Below, in pieces: positions 1 through 10,470 of a stretch of DNA of 64,000 nt. The stretch covers positions 744,001 to 808,000 of the forward strand of contig CADCXA010000027.1 of assembly GCA_902806565.1 (NCBI GenBank), in the 5' to 3' direction. Origin of the DNA: Hypoxylon rubiginosum. Lineage: Eukaryota > Ascomycota > Sordariomycetes > Xylariales > Hypoxylaceae. Positions within the stretch are counted from its first letter, which is position 1; the number at the start of each line of letters is the position of its first letter. The position numbers were made by a program, and so were the translations under genes. A model generated the notes under the pieces. It saw only the letters and a list, made by a program, of their open reading frames with translations, was not told the DNA's origin and did no database searches.

Positions 1-73
1 TCTTAAGGGAGTCTTATTCTTCAGTTTTCAAGCCTAGCCGTGCTAACTACCATTACAGTCAACAGCCTCCTCC

Positions 74-2225
74 TTAGAAGGCGGTGCGTCCCGTCTTGAT
101 AGTCTTCAGCACGCCCTCGTCGGCGAGCTTCTCCCACATGTTCCACAGCATGAAGTCGCACCCTCTCTTGGCGATGACGCTTACGGTGACGGGAACCATC
201 TCCTCGACGAAAGTCACGTTGCTCATGTACGGCACTTGCCCGATGGGGATCGTCATATCCACGCACCCGTAAATAGGGCAGATGCTGGCGCCGCTGACGC
301 CCGCCCCGGCCGGCGTCACGGCCAGGAAGGACGTGTCGTTGGGGTTGTTGTTCATCGACTGCTCCCGATAGCTCGGCAGCCCACCGGTTCCAATGTCCCA
401 CAGCATGATGCTCTCGCTACACGACTCGGGGGTCGAGTAGAGCACCTCGGACTCGAACCAGTCTACGGCTGCTCGCTTGACCGTCAGGGCTTCGGTATAC
501 AGCTCCTCCGTATAGTACGACTCGTTGTACTGCCTCCACCCTGGCCGTCGTGCCGGGTCGATCGGAGGGAATCGGCCATCGTAGCGATCGGCCCATGCCT
601 CCATGAGCGGCTTCCCCACCTCCTGGTACTGGGTCATGGAGTTGAGAACGCTGGTCGCGTTATTCAAATCGCGGTACTTCGGGACGTCGTCAGACGTGCT
701 AGCCACGACCGCGGTCATGTTGAAGTTCTCGACTATCATGCCGAAGACGGCCGTCAGGTTCTTGATGAATGCCTGGAGCACCTCCTCCGCGGCCGGGTTT
801 CTCAAGGGCAGGTATTCCGTGTAGAGGATGCGCTTCGGGAACCCGTACGAGTCGGGTGCCTCGAGCGCGGTCAGGCCCGTGATATTGCTGTCCTGGCACA
901 TCTCGGGGACATACCAATTCTTAGCAAAATGCACCCAAGCATGGACATCCCGAGAGAACACGCCCGCCGTGTCCGTGGCCGCGCCGAGAGGCATGACTCT
1001 GTTGAGGGTCATCAGACCTTGGCTAGGTCTGTTGCCGTATGTTCCGGACACGGCCGCGGGTCGCCTCATCGAGGAGCCGGTGTCCGAGCCGATGGCGAAG
1101 TCGAGCCAGTCGTAAGCAGCGACGGAGCATCCGCCGCCGGACGAAGAGGCGGAGCAGGTGAGCCAGCCGTCGCCACGAGGATTGAAGGGGTAGTGCTCAT
1201 CCTGCCACTCCCACGGGTTCGCACCCGATGCGAACTGGGCCAGCTTGTATTTGCCAACTAAGACACCACCCAAATCGACGATGCGCTGAACGGATGGCGC
1301 GGTCTCGTTAGCGATTTCCACGATCTCGGCCCACGCCTGGCTGCCGCCAGACGTGATGAGACCCTTGATGTCGAATAAATCCTTGATAGCGACACGGTAT
1401 CCGGCAAACGGCCGAGAGTCGGCCCAGCTGTAGATTCGAGAGGGGACGGGAATCATTGGGTCCCAAAACCTAGATTGGAACACCTCCACGGGAGTAAATG
1501 TACCCTCGCCATCGTTGGATTCGTACGTGCCGTACAGAAAATCACGATGCGAGTCCCGGTACAGACGGTACACCGCGCCAAATGCTACCGAGGTCTCCGA
1601 GATGGATGCGGCGTAAGGCCCGGCGGTAATGTTGCTACCGCTCGGAGCTGCGACATAAGTAACTTGGACGTCTGTTGAGTCTGGGAAATATTATTAGCTT
1701 AGGTTAAGAACGCTTGCTAAATTACCTCGTGCAGGCTACAAGATGAAAGGGGAAATCAAACTTACATTGGCCATCATAAGTGGTATCTAAGAACAAATGC
1801 TTGGGTGCGAGCCCACTTATGTACCCAAGGGCACTTGAATCGAGGCTCGCTTTGCTGCTCGTACCATTGTGCACGATGTACAAGCCCTCCAGGAAATCCT
1901 CAGAGAACACGTCGTCGCCCTCGAGGTAACTCGCGATAACACCCTTTAGATAGTCGCCCGTCACTACTTCGTCTTCGGTAAAGATGACGGTAAACGGCAC
2001 GAGAGACCCCTGCTGGGTCGTAGCGGCCGAACAGTCTCCGCCTAGCACCGCCGTGGGATGCTGTATGTTGGCCAGATACGTCTGGTTGCCGAGCCCGAAC
2101 GTGACGTCGCCGTATTGGGTCGTCTGAAGGTGCTTCCAGGCAGCGCGCTTCGCGGGTGCGGCGAGCGTCGGCCACGCGCATAGTAAGAACGCTACGCCTC
2201 TAGGTCCGAGGTTCAGGAACCCCAT
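74..2225 (-). CDS. Secreted amidase-signature family hydrolase with N-terminal extension
   Basis: Two exons, 1766..2225 and 74..1680, with an 85-base intron (donor GTAAGT, acceptor TTTCCCAG, phase 1) predict 688 residues. The first ~22 residues form a hydrophobic signal peptide ([13 protein letters not shown]). About 230 residues without a motif I recognise come before the amidase-signature domain. The Lys-cisSer-Ser triad is visible: Lys in [11 protein letters not shown] (about residue 253), Ser in [10 protein letters not shown] (about 334) and the nucleophile Ser in [11 protein letters not shown] (about 357). This family hydrolyses carboxamide bonds; the substrate cannot be read from sequence. 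Many NxS/T sites support passage through the secretory pathway. Fungal relatives with such an N-terminal extension are often named scytalone-dehydratase-like or Arp1 in databases; that name comes from memory and is not a functional claim. It differs in layout from the second amidase at 59979..61997. Confidence 0.88.
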
Positions 2226-4241
2226 CTTTGACTCTGGCCGAGATGATTACCTCCCTGATATACCTAGGTAGGCTGCAGGTCCTCCTTTGCTGTTGAGGAT
2301 AGGAAGCAGACATCTTGCTCAAATCGGCCGTGATAGACTCGTTTAAGTATTTATACCTGGCCCCCCGCAGGCTGCGGGCAAGGCAAGGATTGATGCTGCG
2401 AGTCGCATCACCCCGATCGCGTGGGTATTGCTTATCTGCGGGCCGCCGCAGCAGCAGCAGCAGCTCTAGCAAATTTCCCTCAGCGGCTTGGCTTGGCTCT
2501 TCTCCCCGGAGCTGCAAGCAGCGCGTGGGCTTATCGAAAGCCCCATGTTCGGGATCCCGGGTTTCTCCAAGTCGACGTCGTATCGCAGAGGCAAGCTACC
2601 CAGCCTCGCAGGCACGTTGTTGCGCAACTGCGGGAGGGCTGTGGGAAAGATGCAGATTGCCGGTGTAGGATTCGGATCGGCAGGTTCCTAGCCCTTCCCG
2701 TTGGTTATCGCTCTTCGTCGGCTGAGGAACTTGGCATGTGGAGGTTCGGCTCGCGTAGCGAGGGAAAAAAGGCACAGCTCTTCTTTCTTATCAGGGGCAC
2801 GCCAAGCCCCAGCCACAGAGTTACCCCTTTTCGATAGCTGGACATAAGAACTGGACATAAGAGCTCCTCACTCCCCGCTATCCGCGCTGCTAGCCGAGCC
2901 GTAAGAGCATTAACTAGCTAGATGAGCTAGGTGAGATACCTGTTTTGGGGGCTGCATCGCGACGATGGCGCTCCCCCGATTGCGAAAAGCTATTAGCAAT
3001 TGACAGTAACTGGCCATCTCGTATCGAACCAGTGCTAAAGCTACGCTAGACAGGTAGTTAGCGATACCGGATCAAGGATGCCCAGTTACCGAGCGTTTGG
3101 TTCACTAGAGATTAGCGATCCAAACACAGATCAACTTTGTTACTATTAATGATTAGCAAAAGCAACAATTGACTTTGGTGTATTCCCGTACGTTCGGGCC
3201 ATCATTATGAGATTCGTCGTACAATACTCCCCGTCTACCTTTGTTGTTAACTCTAGAATATGAAATAAGTACTACCATCACCTAAATCTAGGATACTTCA
3301 ATGATTGCCCGTATTAAGTCAACCATATACAGGTAGTAATTAATACCGAAAGTGTTTCAGCACCTAGATTAGGTACCTAGTTAAGTGTCTAGGAAACTAC
3401 CTGGATATATAGCCTTTACTTGCCCTAGGTAAGTCGAAAGTAGTTCCACTAGTCTTAGTAGATTGGGCTGTGAAATTCATAATCACTTTTATTGAAGAAA
3501 AGGTAAACTTGGCTTGTGCGTGTGCGGAGGAATCGCTCCTTTATTGCATCTTCTGCCTATTGGCCCTCGTAGTTTACGCCGAATACGCGATGGATCGAAC
3601 TACCGTGATTCGCCACGCCGAAGAGTAAGCAGTTCACTCCCATTCTCCGACTGGCCAAAGAGAGTTGTACAAAGTAGGGACTGCAGTTTCTATGATTATG
3701 TTTATGCAATTGGCTGCGTTGAGAGTGTTTCGAGCAAGATACGTCTGTTATAAGAGATAATAGGTTTCGTCATTATTCAGGTTTTAGTGGTACATGTAGA
3801 TATCTACCTCCTACCTAAGTAATAAAGAATCATTAGCAACGCCGAAATCGAATGGCTATTACGTCATAACAAGACAACGGGACCCAAGACTTCCCGCCAC
3901 GAGTCTTTTAATCTAACCGCATCGTCATTAGTGTCCGCTACGGGCACCAATGCAACCGTTCTAGACCATTCCCATTATGTACCTAGGCAAGGACGGGGAT
4001 ACTATACGCGAGAAATTCTCCACGAAGGGGCTAGTGGCAAAATCCAAAAATCCAAAATCCCATTCCCGTCAACATGGGAATCTTCAAAAATACCATCCTG
4101 AAGTCCGTTCGACCCCTCAGTTATCTATGCCACACTCCCATTATTCTTGCGGTCCATATTTCCATCATATCTCCTGAGGTGGTGTGGTTTCCGTTGTTTT
4201 CCCTTTATTCTTTCCCCTAGTGACCCAGTGATTATTAGATC
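2226..4241. other. Intergenic region between divergent amidase and F-box-like genes
   Basis: No convincing gene on either strand. It holds a short GCA repeat near 2446-2462, which creates spurious Ser/Ala-rich reading frames, and palindromic TACCTAGGTA-type motifs at 2261-2270 and 3371-3380. The promoters of both divergent neighbours must lie here. Confidence 0.6.
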
Positions 4242-5731
4242 ATGGTCGCGACACCGTCGATAAACTCGTTACCATACGAGGTACGCCAGACGATATACTC
4301 ACTCCTTGGCCAGCACCATACTAACTCTTATCGCTGGCACGGTGGGCCAACGTCGACCATTGCGCACTACGCAACCGTGTCGCGGGAATGGCAAGAGGAA
4401 TTTGAACGTTTCACGTTCCGTGAAATCCGAGTAACTCCAAACAGTCTCAAGTGCTTCGCCCATGTCTTCAAATCGCCGCGGCGGAGAGCCATCGTCCAGA
4501 CGCTCCGCTTCCACATCTCCCTCGATACGTACCCCTCATACCTGGATGGCGAGCAGGAAACGTCGGCAGAACGGCGGCGCAGTACCGAAATCGTGACTGA
4601 GGCACTCGGCACCTTCTTTCAAGCCATGACCCACTGGCGGAAAACCGATACGTCGCCGCTAGGCCTAGACCTTCATCTCCTCGTTGATTCGCCTAACGAC
4701 TCGGCGACTTTGCTTGGCAGAAACGGGACTCCTCTGGTAACCGGAAGGGCTATGACGTCACATTTGAAACTGAACCTCGAAACGCTTTCGCTACCACTAA
4801 TCGACATCTTCAGCGGGTTTCGATGCACCGGAAGACACATGCAACCGACGTCGCTCCTGGCCATCGTATCCAAGCTTCAGATGCTGGAATATCTCGACGT
4901 GGAGCTGAATCATGACTCAGCTCGCAAGCGAGACGTCCAGCAACGGAACAGTTAGTTTTCGTCTTATCTATTCTTCCTTTTCCAAGCCTTTTATCCGTCA
5001 GCTCCGGGGTTTCAAATTTGGGGTTTCCGCTAGGATGCTCTCCTGCACTACAGCATAGTACAAAACTTGGTAAGAATCCAGCCTGACCCTGTGGGGACGT
5101 GATTTTAGATTTTGTCATAGGTCTCGAGCAATACGCCGAAACCGTCCGCGTCCTGAGCCTCCGCCGGCCCAGCCCGATGATCACGCCTTCGACCGCGCCC
5201 CCGAAGGAGCCGTGGTCCGACTTCTACGCCCACCTGCGCGCCTTCAGCCGGCAGTGCGAGTCTTTTGAATTCGACGATTGCATTGATGCCGCCCAGTTCT
5301 TTGTGCCGTTCATGGCAGGACCTTTACCTTCTAACGAGTCGCCCAAGAGCCACCAAGAGGTACCGCTCTGGGCGCGGCTGAAGAGGCTTAACGTCCGCAA
5401 CTCGTACATGATGAAGGAACCGTATTTGCGCGTTCCCAACAGGGTCGAAGCTTTGGCCCACGTCCAGAAAGTACTCGTTGCCATTGGCCGCGCCTCTCTC
5501 CGCATGCCGGAACTCCAGTTCGCACGCGTCTGCCAGTACGTGCTCAACGACGACCAACTGGAGTGGTTCGTCCTTACGTATGAATGTTATGCTGGCAGAG
5601 CGGTATTGCGACTCAGGGGATTCGTGCCGGGGAAGGCGATGATCGATGCGTGGAAGCATCCCATCACTGAAAAGCGCGTTGAGTTTCACATTCATGTTGA
5701 GGGTAATGATTCTAATGCACCTGAGCTATGA
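4242..5731 (+). CDS. F-box-like protein of unknown target
   Basis: Exons 4242..4950 and 5109..5731 join in phase 1 across a 158-base intron (donor GTTAGT, acceptor TTTTAG) to give 443 residues. The N-terminus INSLPYEVRQTIYSLL has the LPxExxxxIxxLL pattern of fungal F-box or F-box-like domains. It is followed by VSREWQEEFERFTFREI, as in fungal F-box proteins that carry a long C-terminal region of uncertain fold. No LRR, WD40 or kelch repeats are visible. By family analogy it could be the substrate-recognition subunit of an SCF ubiquitin ligase, but this is inferred from the N-terminus alone. No membrane segment or signal peptide is seen. The gene diverges from the amidase upstream. Confidence 0.75.
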
Positions 5732-6298
5732 TACATTGTTATGTTGAGTATGATACATTCGCTACCTTTGTTGGGAGCGGAGGATTGGTACTTGTGGGTG
5801 GAAATATCTACCTTGTGTACCTGATGTAGTACGTCGATAATTTGAACTCAGACATACGGAGTCCTAATCATTATTTAAAACTGTGCCAGAGCATTCACTC
5901 TTTTTTTACTATTATCATCCTCGACATCATGGTGAACATTGACTCAGATAATCTATCGTTCTTACCTTGACATCCATTTGTTGAAGAGAATAAGCCGTAT
6001 TGATATATCTACTTCCTTATTACGATAACATCACTAAAAATGAGATTCTTTAACATTATTGAGCCGTTAGTACCCAATTCAAATGGTATAAGGCTGCTGA
6101 GGCTTAGTCGACATAGGTAGGTACCTGCTAAGACTCGAGAATAGCACCAAAATTTGAATTCTTCGCAATAAGGTATGATCAGCTAATTAACATCGTAATT
6201 CCGAACTCCTCCTTCCTTGATACACATCAGTGCCATCCCCTCTCCTCTCTTCTCCTCTCCCTTCTACCATGCATCGAGCTCTTCTTAGTCAACTATCC
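5732..6298. other. Intergenic region with pyrimidine tract
   Basis: AT-rich, without a gene. A CT-rich tract at about 6237-6268 lies just past the stop of the small gene at 6299..6547. On that gene's own strand it is GA-rich, like the tracts that encode the Lys/Glu tails of its two paralogues. A palindromic AGGTACCT is at 6119-6126. Confidence 0.5.
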
Positions 6299-6547
6299 TT
6301 ATCTCTCTCGAGCCGCGGCTTTAGTTCTCCATACCAGCGTCTGGTTGAACATGGGCTGGATTTCGGCAAGTTGTTGCGCTGAGACACCGGTGTTTCTGAT
6401 GAAACCACTGAAGGTCGTTCTCAAGTCGCCAAGACGAGAAATAAAGTCGCTAAGGGTCGATCCATCCATCGAAGCGAGACCAGAATATTCCGTTTCGAGG
6501 CCTTTATAATCCTCTTTCGCCTTTGCTACGTCTTCTGGGATTCCCAT
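6299..6547 (-). CDS. Small helical protein A of a tandem paralogous family (82 aa)
   Basis: Single exon, 82 residues, unrecognised. It is predicted mostly helical with no signal peptide or membrane segment. A gapless alignment from Met1 with the product of 8454..8771 gives about 16 identities in 82 positions, including D13, L17-E18, S26-M27, L32, F35, R38 and L42-R43. The sequence before the start codon (ACCGCCAACATG) matches those of the two paralogues (ACCACCAACATG, ATCGCCAATATG), which supports the start choice. It lacks the Lys/Glu-rich tail of the other two, yet a GA-rich tract follows its stop, so this copy may be truncated. A 29-base direct duplication and a TGAGTCA site lie upstream. 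Function unknown. Confidence 0.6.
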   Translation of the reverse strand: MGIPEDVAKAKEDYKGLETEYSGLASMDGSTLSDFISRLGDLRTTFSGFIRNTGVSAQQLAEIQPMFNQTLVWRTKAAARER

Positions 6548-6600
6548 GTTGGCGGTATTTCTTTGGGCTTCGATCGATTTGGTTCTGGTTATTCTATCAC

Positions 6601-6658
6601 TGTTGAATGGAAGATATTGTTGTGGGTACTGTTGAATGGAAGATACTGTCGTGGGTGG
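6601..6658. repeat. 29-base direct tandem duplication in the leader of small gene A
   Basis: Two adjacent copies, 6601-6629 and 6630-6658, begin TGTTGAATGGAAGATA and differ at only a few bases. They lie 54-111 bases upstream of the start codon at 6547, in the probable 5' leader or core promoter. Confidence 0.85.
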
Positions 6659-6712
6659 CTTCGACCATTATATAGGCGTCTACAAAATTCGATGATCTTG
6701 CCGACATGGTAC

Positions 6713-6719
6713 TGAGTCA
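6713..6719. promoter_or_regulatory. TGAGTCA element upstream of small gene A
   Basis: TGAGTCA, an AP-1/Gcn4-type heptamer, sits 166 bases upstream of the start at 6547. Its flanks (GGTACTGAGTCA) are shared with elements upstream of the two paralogous genes. A TATATAGG-like sequence at about 6669 lies between it and the gene. Conservation across the three copies is the evidence; binding is not shown. Confidence 0.5.
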
Positions 6720-7118
6720 TAAGTTTGTCAATGAGCCTGGCACCAAGTATTCCCCTGAATAAGTGCTCGTGAAGATACGACTGTAGCCTTATTTATGTGT
6801 TTAGTCCGGTAGGCTCACTAGGTGGGTAGGAGGCACCTAGTAATTTGCTGGAAACATATGAGCTAGAACCTCGGCGAGAATGATGAATTGCCTGAGTAAC
6901 TTCGGCTTCGATTAGTCGTTGGTTTGCCTTCAAACATACAGGTGGTAATCTTTACGACGCACAAACTTCATCGAATTCTTACGACGATATATTAACCAGA
7001 AACCCACATGCCACGATACAGACCGAGAGATAAGGAAACAACAACACTTTTAAGGCAACGAGTTATCAACCCAACTGTAGATGGACGTATATCAAGAAAA
7101 GACCTTCCATGCTCTTGT

Positions 7119-7192
7119 CTCAGCTCCTATCTCAGCTCCTATCTAGGCCAACAAACCTATCCCCCTATCCCCCTATCCCCCTATCCCCCTAT
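7119..7192. repeat. Two adjoining short tandem repeats (12-base x2, then CCCCCTAT x4)
   Basis: A 12-base unit (TCAGCTCCTATC in one phase) occurs twice at 7119-7142. Four exact copies of the octamer CCCCCTAT follow at 7161-7192. They lie in the gap between small genes A and B. A related CCCCCTATCCCCTATCC occurs near 9965. These are not telomere repeats. Confidence 0.85.
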
Positions 7193-7527
7193 CCGAAGGA
7201 CTAGAGCTAAAGGGCCAGATCATTGACATGTATCTATAGGTGCTAATTAGGGGCACTGGTACAGACGTCGTAAATACCTGGGAATATGGTTAGAATACGT
7301 TTGTTAAGAGATTAAAATAATGTAGTATGACCTGCACCAATGTCCCCCCCCCCGCCCCCTACTCTTATTGATAAGGCAAACAGCATGATATGAGACCGAT
7401 CCAGCTTCAAGGGGAAGTGAAATTTAATTGGTACGAATTTAATAACCCATATTTGGGTTAACTTACGTAGAAGAATAGGTACTTTCTGTTAAGGCCTACG
7501 GCTTGGGATCATGTCAATAATACTAGG

Positions 7528-7541
7528 TAGGTACCTAGGTA
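7528..7541. repeat. Palindromic TAGGTACCTAGGTA motif
   Basis: One of about 18-20 copies of a CCTAGG/GGTACC palindrome family found only in noncoding parts of this window. Here two overlapping palindromes (AGGTACCT and TACCTAGGTA) share bases. Confidence 0.6.
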
Positions 7542-7647
7542 TTTGGTGAACAGCGATTCGGGACTTGAAACTAAGTTATGGAAAAATTGGGCATATAAGA
7601 CATTGTCTCCAAAAAAGATTCCTGGTTTAATAGTTCGTAGTCTGATT

Positions 7648-8004
7648 TTAACCCACTTGCGTCTTATTCTCCTCCTCTTTCTTTTTCTTCTCCTCCTCCT
7701 CCTTTTTCTTCTCCTCTTCCTCCCTTTCCTTCTCCTTCTCCCTTCTCGCCTCCTCTTCGTCCGCAGCCATTAATTCTTCGAGTTGTATCCCTCTCAACCG
7801 TCCCCGTGCGGCGATTATAAAAATTTCTGTCCTGGCCAACATATCAAAAAGGACAGGATCTAATACGTTGATATAGTAATCCTCCGAAATTTCTTGTTTT
7901 AAGCTTTCGGCTTTTTCAATGAAGCGCTCGACTGACCACCTCTGCATCGTCATGAGCATACCAGCCTCAGCTGTGAGGGCAACAAACTCATAATCGTAAC
8001 TCAT
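7648..8004 (-). CDS. Small helical protein B of the tandem family, Lys/Glu-rich tail (118 aa)
   Basis: Single exon, unrecognised. I chose the internal Met at 8004, not the one at 8067, because its context ACCACCAACATG matches the other two copies. The core FIEKAESLKQ..VLFDMLARTEIFIIAARGRLR aligns with protein C around the shared DML-x8-AARxR segment, with a four-residue gap before it. From about residue 82 the protein is a long run of Glu, Lys and Arg, probably a charged helix or coiled coil, encoded by a pure GA tract at 7665-7745. No signal peptide or membrane span. The same TGASTCA element lies upstream. The tail could expand or contract by slippage. Function unknown. Confidence 0.6.
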   Translation of the reverse strand: MSYDYEFVALTAEAGMLMTMQRWSVERFIEKAESLKQEISEDYYINVLDPVLFDMLARTEIFIIAARGRLRGIQLEELMAADEEEARREKEKEREEEEKKKEEEEKKKKEEENKTQVG

Positions 8005-8192
8005 GTTGGTGGTATTCGAATATTTATCTTTGCAGTTTGGCTTGACGCGTTCGTCGTCGTTGAACATTAGAAATATACCCAGGGAATAGTATCGTGGATG
8101 CCCTTGCTATTTTTTATATGAGCTTTAAGTAGTAGTATATACATAGCACTATAGTCACATGGTGACTTTACCAGTGTTGCTTGACGCGGCAC

Positions 8193-8199
8193 TGAGTCA
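8193..8199. promoter_or_regulatory. TGAGTCA element upstream of small gene B
   Basis: TGAGTCA in the context GGCACTGAGTCACAAC, 189 bases upstream of the chosen start at 8004, in the same relative place as for genes A and C. Confidence 0.45.
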
Positions 8200-8453
8200 C
8201 AACTTGGTCGATGGGTGAATTGGAATAAACGCGTCAGGGGCGTACGGAAATATTGTTAGTCGTATCTTTTCCCGAGTAGCTAGACAAGTCATGTGTGACT
8301 TTTACTAGTTTGCATAGAGAACTAATGAATCAGAGCCTAGTTAGAGTTTGGTAGTATCAAATGACATTATAAGGCTCCCTCTTTCTCGATAGACATCAGC
8401 TTCCTTCCTCCTTTCCCTTCCCCTTTCCCCCTTCCTCGTTTCGTTTCGTATCC

Positions 8454-8771
8454 TCATCCTCTCTGTTTCGTTTCCTCCTCTTCTTTTTGTTTCTTTACTA
8501 CCTCCTCATCCTCTGCTATTATCACCAGCCGCCGAGCTCGTGCCGCCCCTTCGAATCCGCTCATCGTATACAGCATATCGCCAATCTTGTCGCGGGTTAT
8601 CTCTGATGTTGCAAGTACAAGTAGGTGCTCAATAAGCTGGGCTCTCAGCTCTTCGATGCGTCGGGCGAACCACCCGAGTGCCGGTTTATTCATGCTGGGT
8701 ACATCTTTTAAGTCGTTTTCGAGGGTATTGAAGTCGGTGGTAGCATGGTGAATGCTGATTGAGGGAGTCAT
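8454..8771 (-). CDS. Small helical protein C of the tandem family (105 aa)
   Basis: Single exon, unrecognised. The start at 8771 is preferred over the longer frame from 8864, because its leader (ATCGCCAATATG) and protein alignment match protein A from the first residue. Features are WFARRIEELRAQLIEHLL (amphipathic helix), DKIGDMLYTMSGF, the AARARR motif shared with B, and a short acidic/basic tail ending KKQKEEEETKQRG. Sequence after its stop (GATAGACATCAG near 8388) resembles that after gene A (GATACACATCAG near 6219). This supports duplication of a whole segment rather than chance similarity. No known domain seen. Confidence 0.6.
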   Translation of the reverse strand: MTPSISIHHATTDFNTLENDLKDVPSMNKPALGWFARRIEELRAQLIEHLLVLATSEITRDKIGDMLYTMSGFEGAARARRLVIIAEDEEVVKKQKEEEETKQRG

Positions 8772-8931
8772 ATTGGCGATGTTTAATGTGGTATTGATTG
8801 AATTAAGCTTGATGTTATTCTCACGATTGCGACTGAGGATAGTGTCGAAGATGACCGAGACCAATCAATATTGGGTTTGCCCAGGTAATAAATAATATTG
8901 CCATTCTATTGAGAATTCGAGGATATGGTAC

Positions 8932-8938
8932 TGACTCA
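8932..8938. promoter_or_regulatory. TGACTCA element upstream of small gene C
   Basis: TGACTCA in the context ATGGTACTGACTCACAG, 161 bases upstream of the start at 8771. The ten bases ATGGTACTGA are identical to those before gene A. Confidence 0.5.
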
Positions 8939-10470
8939 CAGCTTTCTCAATAATAATCCTAACTTCGAGGAGCCCTTAGACTAAAGTAAACGTAATGGAG
9001 ATACAGACACGTCTTTGGTCGTACGGGCTTCCCTGATTGTTTCACGGCCCTCTCGCGTACTTACCTAGACGCACAATGAGTTGTTGTTAAGAAAACCTGG
9101 ACTAGAACACTGGCTGAGATGAACGAGATGTGAACCTACTAGGTACCTACCACTCAATGCAGTGATTTGTATCTGCCAGAGTATCTAGTCACGACGCATA
9201 TATTTCCCTGTCTGAACTATTACTACAGGTGAGTACCTTTAATAAGACATCAACAAGTACCTAGGTACTTAGCATTGTGTAAATCACCCTGAAAAACTTA
9301 CCATCATTAAACATTATAAGTTATAGAGAGGGCTAGATTTGATATGCACATTGTAGGTTGACCATTCCAGGTTACAAGAAAGAAAAAAGGGGGAAAAGGC
9401 CTCTATTTCAGTAGGTGATGTTGATGGTCTTAGCAGTAGGTATTCCGCAATTACGATATCTTCATAGGACACAATGTAAATTTTAAATGAACAACTAATT
9501 TGATAAGTTTATGTTAATGTGGGAAGGTATAGAATAAAATGACTTTAAAATTCTTGATCATCAAGCTGATGTTGAATGAAACTTGGGAAACATCTGAGGG
9601 TAATGTAGAATAGACGAGATGAGGTAGAAAGGAGGCAAATGCGGACCAGCAAGACTTGAGATTTCAGATTTCAGAAGGGAGTTAGAAGGTTGAAATTGAC
9701 TACCTAGGTACCTTATGTGTGACAGATATTACGCAGGAACTTGCAATCTCACGTCGCTCGCCTCATAATGAAGTTGATGATGTGAGAGTGATAGTCCCGG
9801 CCCGCCGATCGTAAAGTCCGAAATCAGCCGGCTGCTGTACCACCAGCGCTGAGGTTTTGCCGAAATGCAGCGCCGATTGCACAGCATATGCAGCCTGGGA
9901 ACAAGCACTAGCGTTTCGGTCTTAATCGAGCCTAAGCGCTGGATCCTGCTGAGCATGAGCTGCATACCCCCTATCCCCTATCCTGGTCGATGGGAAAATT
10001 ACTGGACTGGTTCACACATCCGCGATTGGTTTTCTGTCTCCTTGAACAACTTAGTAAGGTATCAAGGTAGTAATGTGCATAAGTAGCATACCAAGAATAT
10101 CGATTGAGTGGTGCTTTGAAAGCTGCTAGTCGGTATAAACGTTATCCGCATAAGTGCTATCGCCGAAAAAAGGACACGGTGGAGTGAGCTAATAGTAGCC
10201 TTGGTGACGTTAATGATACTACTTACTACCCATGCATTGCTCGACCCCGCGATGTTGCCATATACCGCATTTCATATCTCGGATGAATCTATATCGAGGG
10301 GCGCCGAGGAAAAAACGCGAGCTGGTGTATATATAGGATCCCAATCCGACCTTGGGGGTCGAGAGAATTTCATGTAGATTTACCTCTTTATTCACACGTA
10401 TACATATGCACACACATATACCACTAAGTATTCTACTCTTATCGACAGCCGAGTTATCTATACAGCCGAA
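8939..10470. other. Intergenic region upstream of the SDR gene
   Basis: No gene accepted. It contains palindromic motifs at 9141-9150, 9255-9270 and 9701-9710, and a CCCCCTATCCCCTATCC run near 9965. A weak minus-strand frame at 9729-9965 has no supporting feature. A TATATATA box near 10328-10335 lies about 140 bases before the SDR start. Confidence 0.5.
9255..9270. repeat. Perfect 16-base palindrome of the CCTAGGTACC family
   Basis: AAGTACCTAGGTACTT is identical to its reverse complement. It is the longest perfect member of the dispersed motif family in this window. Confidence 0.8.

Noticed and set aside
236..1261. Plus-strand 341-codon frame opposite the first amidase
   Set aside because: Arg/Val/Gly-rich shadow of the amidase frame, which contains the full catalytic triad.
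2315..2837. Ser- and Ala-rich plus-strand frames
   Set aside because: Driven by a GCA repeat in the intergenic region; no start context or motif.
7157..7193. Telomere-like repeat
   Set aside because: The unit is CCCCCTAT, not CCCTAA, and it is internal with genes on both sides.
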